NCBI GenBank assembly: GCA_029256365.1
Contig: JAQSYB010000090.1
Location: 1-7,502, forward strand
Direction of reading: 5' to 3'
DNA: 7,502 nt
DNA from: Clostridia bacterium
GTDB taxonomy: Bacteria; Bacillota; Clostridia; Lutisporales; Lutisporaceae
Part shown: positions 1 to 4,356 of the stretch, piece by piece
Layout: every line of letters starts with the position of its first letter
Numbering within the stretch: the stretch's first letter is position 1
Position numbers and translations under genes: made by a program
The notes under the pieces: generated by a model
What the model was told of the DNA's origin: nothing
The model's input: the letters and a program-made list of their open reading frames with translations, nothing else
The model's database searches: none

Positions 1-42
1 TGATAAAATAACGTTTATATTCATTATTTAAAGGCACAGAAT

Positions 43-89
43 AACCCCCTTTTATACATAGTCATTACTAATATATGAAAAAGGGGGTT
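43..89. terminator. GC-block stem-loop downstream of ksgA, probable terminator
   Basis: A perfect 11-bp inverted repeat (AACCCCCTTTT at 43-53, AAAAGGGGGTT at 79-89) encloses 25 bases, inside which TAGT/ACTA (59-62, 67-70) can extend the fold. It starts 24 bases past the ksgA stop, where a terminator for the rnmV-ksgA unit is expected. The trailing T-tract is poor on both strands (TTATTCTG on minus, TTGTTTATG on plus), so strand and efficiency are uncertain. A smaller alternative on the minus strand, GGGT/ACCC followed by CCTTTTT, would compete with the large hairpin. Bases 1-42 hold nothing I can assign. Confidence 0.5.
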
Positions 90-112
90 GTTTATGACCC
101 TATTTATAAAAA

Positions 113-970
113 TTATTTATATAGCTTGTTGGCGATGTTTGCAAATTCCTGTAGAGACAACGTCTCTCCTCTTCTGCCTTCATCGATGCCCACACTGTTT
201 AGAACCTCTTTCATCTGTTCTTTGGAGATTCCAAAATTGCCTGCAGTTAAGGCATTGAGCAAGGTTTTTCTTCGTTGCCCAAAGGAGGCTTTCACTACCC
301 TAAAAAACATACCTTCATCTTCAACCTCTACAGCAGGCTTGGATAAAATATCAAGCTTTAGTACGATTGAGTCAACCTCTGGTTGTGGGATAAAGGAATG
401 AGGAGGAACAAATAGTACCTGGCTTGGCTTCGCATAATACTGCACTGCAACAGACAATGCTCCGTATTCTTTGCCCCCAGGTGCTGCCTTGATTCGATCT
501 CCGACTTCCTTCTGAACCATAATTGTGATGCTTTGCAGGTTAAGTTTTTCCTCCAGCAGCTTCATAATGATGGGGGTTGTTATATAGTAAGGCAGATTTG
601 CTACTACCTTTGCTTTTCTATCTCCAAAATGCTCCTGCAAGGTATCTTTTATGTTCAATTTAAGTATGTCACCATTTATAACTGTTATGTTGTCATACTC
701 AGACAAGGTAACCTTAAGTACTGGCAGTAGATTCTTATCTATTTCCACCGCGACAACCTTGCCTGCAGTTTCACATAGCTTTTGTGTCATTGATCCCATA
801 CCAGGGCCAATTTCCAATACATAATCATCCTTTGTCAGCTCTGCGCCTTCTATGATTTCATCCAAAATGCCTTGATCTATAAGAAAATTCTGCCCCAAGC
901 GTTTGGTCATCCTAAAATCGAACTGCTTTAGCAGTTCCTTTGTATGCGATGGGTTGATTACGTTTTTCAT
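113..970 (-). CDS. rsmA: 16S rRNA (adenine(1518)-N(6)/adenine(1519)-N(6))-dimethyltransferase RsmA/KsgA
   Basis: Transfers four methyl groups from S-adenosylmethionine to two adjacent adenines in the 3'-terminal helix of 16S rRNA, a late step and checkpoint of 30S subunit maturation in the cytoplasm; loss gives kasugamycin resistance in studied bacteria. The 285-aa protein shows the family motifs in order: GQNFLID at 26-32, the SAM-binding GPGMG at 55-59, acidic E76 after the second strand, D101 in NGD, and the catalytic NLPYY at 125-129, then the C-terminal helical domain. Length is normal for the family. The frame is open upstream to 1042, inside rnmV, but I chose ATG 970: AAAGG sits 9 bases before it, and the protein then begins MKNVINPSHTKE, aligning with known KsgA starts. 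The ATG at 977-979 directly abuts the ribosome site and is less likely. It follows rnmV by 19 bases, as in Bacillus, so the two are probably co-transcribed. Function is confident. Confidence 0.96.
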   Translation of the reverse strand: MKNVINPSHTKELLKQFDFRMTKRLGQNFLIDQGILDEIIEGAELTKDDYVLEIGPGMGSMTQKLCETAGKVVAVEIDKNLLPVLKVTLSEYDNITVINGDILKLNIKDTLQEHFGDRKAKVVANLPYYITTPIIMKLLEEKLNLQSITIMVQKEVGDRIKAAPGGKEYGALSVAVQYYAKPSQVLFVPPHSFIPQPEVDSIVLKLDILSKPAVEVEDEGMFFRVVKASFGQRRKTLLNALTAGNFGISKEQMKEVLNSVGIDEGRRGETLSLQEFANIANKLYK

Positions 971-979
971 ATTATTCAT

Positions 980-984
980 CCTTT
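980..984 (-). promoter_or_regulatory. Ribosome binding site deciding the ksgA start
   Basis: AAAGG on the minus strand lies in the 19-base gap after the rnmV stop and 9 bases before ATG 970. It touches the other in-frame ATG (979-977) with no spacing, which favours the downstream start. Confidence 0.6.
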
Positions 985-989
985 GCTGA

Positions 990-1526
990 TTATTCAAATA
1001 AGCTATTGCACGCAGCTTCAAATTCCTGACGAGTAATGCCATATATATTAAGACGATTTAGGAATTGTTTGGCATTTGCATAGCCTATTCCTAGGGCTGC
1101 TCCTAGCTTTCTTCTCCTGGCTGAAGACTCTGGCAATCCCACCAGTGCATATTCAGTCATATCCAATATTGTAAATTCAATTCTTTTTTCTGAGCTCTCC
1201 GCCTTTGCCATACTCAAAGCTTTCAGTATCGCTTCAGGTTTTGCATTTTCAATGCCGATATCATTTTCAAACTCTGCATCCTCAGCAGGTATAAAGGCAT
1301 GCTTAATGCCTTTAATCCTATCAGATATTATTTTCCTGATTTTTTCGCCCATAAAATCCGGATCTGTCAGTACGATAACACCTTGATTTTGCTGTGCCTT
1401 ACGAATTAATTCAAGAGTTTGTTTCGTAAGGCCAAAGCCGCTTGTAATGATAATTTCTGCATCTACAGCTCGTTTTACAGCTGCAGCATCATTCTTGCCT
1501 TCTACTACTATAATTTCTTTTATCAA
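990..1526 (-). CDS. rnmV: Ribonuclease M5 (5S rRNA maturation endonuclease)
   Basis: Cleaves both sides of the 5S rRNA precursor in low-GC Gram-positives; in Bacillus it needs ribosomal protein L18 as cofactor. The protein is about 178 aa, close to the Bacillus enzyme. The N-terminal Toprim domain is plain: IIVVEGKND with E9, and TDPDFMGEKIR with D55 and D57 as the metal-binding acidic residues. The C-terminal part (SSARRRKLGAALGIGYANAKQFLNRLN) is the family's RNA-binding region. No ATG start exists. I chose TTG 1526, giving MIKEIIVVEG, which resembles the start of known RNase M5 proteins and has GGGGGA 5 bases upstream. Another TTG at 1541 would add five residues, but its AGGAG is only 2 bases away. 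The gene sits between yabE and ksgA, the classic order. A hairpin and a possible promoter inside the end of yabE lie upstream and may set its expression apart from yabE. Confidence 0.93.
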   Translation of the reverse strand: MIKEIIVVEGKNDAAAVKRAVDAEIIITSGFGLTKQTLELIRKAQQNQGVIVLTDPDFMGEKIRKIISDRIKGIKHAFIPAEDAEFENDIGIENAKPEAILKALSMAKAESSEKRIEFTILDMTEYALVGLPESSARRRKLGAALGIGYANAKQFLNRLNIYGITRQEFEAACNSLFE

Positions 1527-1531
1527 TATTA

Positions 1532-1537
1532 TCCCCC
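1532..1537 (-). promoter_or_regulatory. Candidate ribosome binding site for rnmV
   Basis: GGGGGA (minus strand) lies 5 bases before TTG 1526 and can pair with the anti-Shine-Dalgarno sequence if one G-U wobble is allowed. A better AGGAG (1544-1548) lies just upstream, but it is 17 bases from TTG 1526 and only 2 from TTG 1541. A non-ATG start with awkward spacing suggests modest translation of RNase M5. Confidence 0.35.
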
Positions 1538-1558
1538 ACAATTCTCCTAAAAATGAAT

Positions 1559-1583
1559 TTCCACAGGATATTCTCCTGTGGAA
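1559..1583. terminator. 10-bp hairpin between yabE and rnmV, terminator or attenuator
   Basis: TTCCACAGGA (1559-1568) and TCCTGTGGAA (1574-1583) form a perfect 10-bp stem with a 5-base loop, 12 bases past the yabE stop. On the minus strand it is followed by ATTCATTTTT, an imperfect U tract preceded by a complementary A-rich flank. On the plus strand it is followed by TTTTATTTCTTATT, so it could work both ways, including against antisense transcripts of yabE. It probably reduces readthrough from yabE into rnmV-ksgA. Confidence 0.65.
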
Positions 1584-1595
1584 TTTTATTTCTTA

Positions 1596-2630
1596 TTAGA
1601 ATTTGTATCTAGGTTTATCTAGAATATAAACCTTAACTGGTCTTCTGCCAAACTTTTTTACATCTGATGGAGATTCATAATATAGGTCTATTTTGTTGCC
1701 CTTTATTGCACCGCCAATGTCTGCTGCCAATGCTTCACCGTAACCATCTACATAAAGCCATGTGCCTAATGGGATAACTCTTGGATCAACTGCAACGATG
1801 CCCGGTCTAACCTTCAAACCTGAATATGTAATTCCGTACTGCGGATCTCCAGGGTGCTTGCCGCAGCTTTCAAAGGTTGCATCATATGCCGTTGCTGACA
1901 TGCTTATTGCTTTTGAAAAATTAATCTGTCCTCTTGAAGTAACAAGAGTAGTTTTAACACCCTCTTCTACAACTCCATTGACAGGCTCGCTAAGTACCTT
2001 TTCACTTACTATCTTTTTGCTGACTTCCTTGCCGTCTTCATATACCATTTTAATCGTAACTTCTTTTTCGCCTTGTTTTCCCTTTCTTACGACATTTACC
2101 AACCCCTTTGCCAAGCTTTCATTCTTCTTGACTTCATTGGTAAACTCCATTGGGACCTTTTCACTTACTAGCTTCTCTTCTACACGGATAATATTAATCT
2201 CCATGTCTTCCTGTAGGTTCGCATCTATGGCAGGTTCAACCCTATCCAAGCTTCCAACAAGAATCTCAGCTTCTTTTAATACACCTTCAACCGTATTTGC
2301 ATTGGTGAAAATGAACAAATTGATGTCTGAGGTCTTAATATTAACCTTTTTGGCTCTTTGAATGCTTATACTTAAACCGTCTTCTAGTTTTTCTGTCATT
2401 GCAATACTCATCTTGTCATAAGGACCAATTTCAATTGCTTTTTCATTTAGTACATCATTTACTGTATTCTTAAATGTGCTAATTTCAATTATATTTCCTG
2501 CATCGGATATAACTATGTCCTTTTTCAACCATCCATAGACCAAGGATGTAGTAAGTACTAAGCAAACCATGATAACAGCTGCAAGCTTTGCATGTTTAAA
2601 GCTCTTGCAATTATTTATGTTTATCTTCAT
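1596..2630 (-). CDS. yabE: YabE-like cell-wall protein: DUF348, G5 and 3D domains
   Basis: An exported or membrane-anchored cell-wall protein of the YabE / stationary-phase survival (Sps) type, seen in Firmicutes and related to actinobacterial resuscitation-promoting factors. The 3D domain resembles the catalytic domain of lytic transglycosylase MltA, so peptidoglycan cleavage is likely but not shown here. In the 344 residues: a short basic N-terminus, a hydrophobic segment at about 15-34 (signal anchor), two DUF348-like repeats (about 37-78 and 97-137), a G5 domain (about 146-222), and a C-terminal 3D domain (about 240-336). The three conserved aspartates are present: D282 in VDPRVIPLGT, D304 in AADIGGAIKGN and D315 in IDLY. 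ATG 2630 has AAGGAGGT 5 bases upstream and a strong promoter at 2660-2688, so the gene is probably transcribed independently. It stands in the conserved place before rnmV. Assignment by domain architecture is firm; the gene name is by similarity and position. Confidence 0.88.
   Translation of the reverse strand: MKININNCKSFKHAKLAAVIMVCLVLTTSLVYGWLKKDIVISDAGNIIEISTFKNTVNDVLNEKAIEIGPYDKMSIAMTEKLEDGLSISIQRAKKVNIKTSDINLFIFTNANTVEGVLKEAEILVGSLDRVEPAIDANLQEDMEINIIRVEEKLVSEKVPMEFTNEVKKNESLAKGLVNVVRKGKQGEKEVTIKMVYEDGKEVSKKIVSEKVLSEPVNGVVEEGVKTTLVTSRGQINFSKAISMSATAYDATFESCGKHPGDPQYGITYSGLKVRPGIVAVDPRVIPLGTWLYVDGYGEALAADIGGAIKGNKIDLYYESPSDVKKFGRRPVKVYILDKPRYKF
1623..1651 (-). promoter_or_regulatory. 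Possible internal promoter for rnmV-ksgA inside the 3' end of yabE
   Basis: TTGGCA (1646-1651) and TATATT (1623-1628) are separated by exactly 17 bases, each one mismatch from the sigma-A consensus. It lies in the last codons of yabE, where protein constraint could produce the match by chance. A transcript starting near 1616 would carry the 1559-1583 hairpin in its leader just before rnmV. Confidence 0.35.
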
Positions 2631-2659
2631 TCTTTACCTCCTTCTGGTAACTTCTTGTT

Positions 2660-2688
2660 ATTTTAACTTCTTTTTCATATGCTGTCAA
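2660..2688 (-). promoter_or_regulatory. Sigma-A-type promoter of the yabE homologue
   Basis: A perfect -35 TTGACA (2683-2688), a 17-base spacer and a -10 TAAAAT (2660-2665, one mismatch) predict a start near 2653, giving a leader of about 23 bases that contains the AAGGAGGT ribosome site at 2636-2643. The rest of the gap back to the radical SAM stop is AT-rich, without an evident GC-rich terminator. Confidence 0.75.
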
Positions 2689-2826
2689 CTTTTATTCCAA
2701 TATTTTACACATAATCATTGGTATATTTTGGTCAACTGCCTAGGCACATATGGTTATTGTATTGTCATATTTTCTCTATTATGTATGGTTTCCAAAAAAT
2801 CTATTCTTATACATATTTTCTTATTT

Positions 2827-3408
2827 TTACTTTATAGTATGTCTCACTTTAAAGGTTGTCCCTAAGTTTTTCGAGATCTCTTTGCAGATTTCTATGTCAT
2901 AGGCAGATATCAAATCAACTACAGACAAGGAAACCTCAGGGATATACTTTTTACATTCCTTGGCAAAATCAATCACTGCATCGTAGCAAAGCGTTTCATT
3001 TTCTGGTTGGCAGAGATGATTGTATTGATTTTTATCTTTGGCATTTAAGCTGATAGATACCGCTTCAATATATTCTGCTAATTCTGGTACAATGTTTCTT
3101 CCCCAGATCAAGCTGCCGTGTCCATTGGTGTTTAATCTTATTTTTCCCCCATGCTCCTTTAAGTACTTAGATATTTGCAGCAGCTGAGGCAATCGCAGGG
3201 TAGGCTCTCCATAGCCGCAAAAAACAATTTCCTTGTATCTATTTGGATCTGGTATTTCATAAATGACATCTTCCCCAGAGGGTTCTTTATCTAACCACAG
3301 ATTTACCCCCATGGCCTCTGGTTTTTTACGAATGCAAAAAACACAGTTGTTGGTGCACTGATTGGTTAAATTGATATATAGGGCATCATGAAGCTGATAT
3401 GTATACAT
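2827..3408 (-). CDS. TatD family-associated radical SAM protein
   Basis: A small radical SAM enzyme of the family found beside or fused to TatD hydrolases; its reaction and substrate are unknown to me. The 193-aa protein begins with a beta-strand that leads into C18-x3-C22-x2-C25 (CTNNCVFC), the ligands of the 4Fe-4S cluster that cleaves S-adenosylmethionine. It continues with VFCGYGEPTLR (the GEP-type SAM-contacting segment), LNTNGHG, and SISLNA, as in a compact radical SAM barrel. No extra cysteine-rich auxiliary-cluster domain is visible, and the protein is at the short end for radical SAM enzymes. I chose ATG 3408 over the upstream ATG at 3435 because a perfect AGGAGG sits 4 bases before it, and the upstream start only adds nine unconserved residues. 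It lies directly after tatD but behind that gene's terminator, with its own probable promoter. Family confident, function unknown. Confidence 0.88.
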   Translation of the reverse strand: MYTYQLHDALYINLTNQCTNNCVFCIRKKPEAMGVNLWLDKEPSGEDVIYEIPDPNRYKEIVFCGYGEPTLRLPQLLQISKYLKEHGGKIRLNTNGHGSLIWGRNIVPELAEYIEAVSISLNAKDKNQYNHLCQPENETLCYDAVIDFAKECKKYIPEVSLSVVDLISAYDIEICKEISKNLGTTFKVRHTIK

Positions 3409-3412
3409 AAAG

Positions 3413-3418
3413 CCTCCT
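3413..3418 (-). promoter_or_regulatory. Ribosome binding site deciding the radical SAM start
   Basis: Perfect AGGAGG on the minus strand, 4 bases before ATG 3408. It lies inside the longer reading frame that opens at 3435, so it argues strongly for the shorter protein. Confidence 0.8.
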
Positions 3419-3456
3419 AATTTACATAATTCCATTTAATCCCATACAGATACCTT

Positions 3457-3485
3457 ATTATACGAAAAAATACCACATCATTCAA
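3457..3485 (-). promoter_or_regulatory. Promoter of the radical SAM gene, overlapping the tatD terminator
   Basis: A perfect -10 TATAAT (3457-3462) is separated by 17 bases from TTGAAT (3480-3485, four of six matches to the -35). The -35 hexamer is exactly the loop of the tatD terminator; the spacer holds its 3' stem arm and U tract. The predicted start is near 3450, leaving a leader of about 41 bases with AGGAGG. Confidence 0.6.
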
Positions 3486-3494
3486 GATGTGGTA
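3465..3494 (-). terminator. Intrinsic terminator after metG-tatD
   Basis: On the minus strand TACCACATC, a 6-base loop TTGAAT, and GATGTGGTA form a perfect 9-bp stem followed at once by TTTTTT (3470-3465). It lies 77 bases past the tatD stop and should end the metG-tatD message. The plus-strand side lacks a U tract, so it is one-directional. Confidence 0.82.
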
Positions 3495-3534
3495 CTCATT
3501 TCGACTCGTTATTCATTTGTCAAAATGCAACATG

Positions 3535-3558
3535 CAGCAGAAGTATTGTAATCTGCTG
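3535..3558 (-). other. Second, weaker stem-loop after tatD
   Basis: CAGCAGA (3535-3541) and TCTGCTG (3552-3558) form a 7-bp stem with a 10-base loop, 13 bases past the tatD stop. No U tract follows, so it is not a terminator by itself. It could protect the 3' end of the message or be chance. Confidence 0.35.
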
Positions 3559-3571
3559 TCACATTAATTGG

Positions 3572-4336
3572 CTATATGCCGAATAATCTTTTGCCATTTT
3601 CGAAGGTTTTCTGCGCAACTTCATCAAAGGCAATTCCTTTTATCTCTGCAATTTTTTCTGCTACATATCTTACATAGCCAGGATAATTTCGTTGTCCTCT
3701 GTAAGGCACTGGAGTGAGATAAGGACTATCCGTTTCAATCAACAGCATATCCAGAGGTATTTCCCGTACTACCTCTACAGTCTTTACATTGTTTTTAAAT
3801 GTAATCGGACCACTTATGGATAAATAAAAACCCAACTTCAGACATTCTCTTGCCATTTCAACACTGCCTGAGAAGCTGTGAAGCACCCCACCCATATTTT
3901 TGACATTCATTTTTTTGAATATCTCCATGATATCTCCATGGGACTCCCTATCATGTACTATAATAGGAAGCTTTAGCTGCATGGCAAGATCAATCTGCTC
4001 CATGAACCTTTGTTTTTGAACATCTCTAGGAGAAAAATCATAGTGGTAATCCAATCCAATTTCTCCGATGGCTTTTACCTTGGAATTGGCAGCTAGACCA
4101 CTCAATATATCTATTGTTTTATTGTCCATGGATTTTGCATCATGAGGATGTATCCCTACCGATGCATATATAAAATCATATTCTTCTGCCAAGGCAATAG
4201 AGCTGTGACAGGTCTTCATATCACTTGCTGCATTTAGTATCAGCTCTATTCCCTCTGCCTTGCACTGCTCTAATACCTGCTTGCGGTCTTCATGAAATCT
4301 GTCATCATCCAGATGAGCATGTGTATCAAATAACAT
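3572..4336 (-). CDS. tatD: TatD family metal-dependent hydrolase (putative 3'-5' DNase)
   Basis: A cytoplasmic TIM-barrel hydrolase of the TatD/YcfH amidohydrolase-like superfamily; studied members are metal-dependent 3'-5' exonucleases acting on single-stranded DNA or RNA, linked to DNA repair and quality control. The 254 residues show the full metal-site set: H6 and H8 in FDTHAHL, E92 in GEIGLDYHYD, H128 in VHDRE, H153 in LHSFSGS, and D203 in ETDSPYLTP. Length matches the family (about 255). The frame opens at ATG 4357, overlapping the metG stop by one base, but I chose ATG 4336. There AAGGAAGG lies 10 bases upstream and the protein begins MLFDTHAH, as known homologues do; the extra residues MKEGNRV encode the ribosome site. 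With this start the gap to metG is 20 bases, so the two share the T-box-controlled message. An intrinsic terminator follows. Confidence 0.93.
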   Translation of the reverse strand: MLFDTHAHLDDDRFHEDRKQVLEQCKAEGIELILNAASDMKTCHSSIALAEEYDFIYASVGIHPHDAKSMDNKTIDILSGLAANSKVKAIGEIGLDYHYDFSPRDVQKQRFMEQIDLAMQLKLPIIVHDRESHGDIMEIFKKMNVKNMGGVLHSFSGSVEMARECLKLGFYLSISGPITFKNNVKTVEVVREIPLDMLLIETDSPYLTPVPYRGQRNYPGYVRYVAEKIAEIKGIAFDEVAQKTFENGKRLFGI

Positions 4337-4346
4337 AACGCGATTT

Positions 4347-4354
4347 CCTTCCTT
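4347..4354 (-). promoter_or_regulatory. Ribosome binding site deciding the tatD start
   Basis: AAGGAAGG on the minus strand, 10 bases before ATG 4336. It falls inside the first codons of the longer frame opened by ATG 4357, which itself has only a distant TGGAG, so the shorter start is preferred. Confidence 0.6.
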
Positions 4355-4356
4355 CA

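Noticed and set aside
75..401. 108-codon plus-strand frame over the end of ksgA
   Set aside because: Antisense to ksgA and starting inside the downstream hairpin; no family resemblance.
1762..2361. 199-codon open frame on the plus strand
   Set aside because: It lies wholly inside the yabE homologue on the opposite strand, has no ribosome site of note, and its low-complexity Ser/Thr/Pro composition is that of an antisense shadow.
2693..2735. TTGACC with a distant TAAAAT as a second yabE promoter
   Set aside because: The spacer is about 22 bases, too long for sigma-A; the 2660-2688 promoter explains the gene better.
2737..2746. 10-base palindrome TGCCTAGGCA in the gap before yabE
   Set aside because: Perfect but not extendable, 50 bases upstream of the promoter and followed by no U tract; too short to call an operator or terminator without comparative data.
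2569..2865. 98-codon hydrophobic plus-strand frame in the yabE upstream gap
   Set aside because: The hydrophobicity comes from T-rich intergenic sequence; it crosses the yabE promoter and two real gene ends, with no ribosome site.
3433..3435. Upstream ATG of the radical SAM gene
   Set aside because: A perfect AGGAGG lies inside the frame just before ATG 3408, so the longer start is unlikely.
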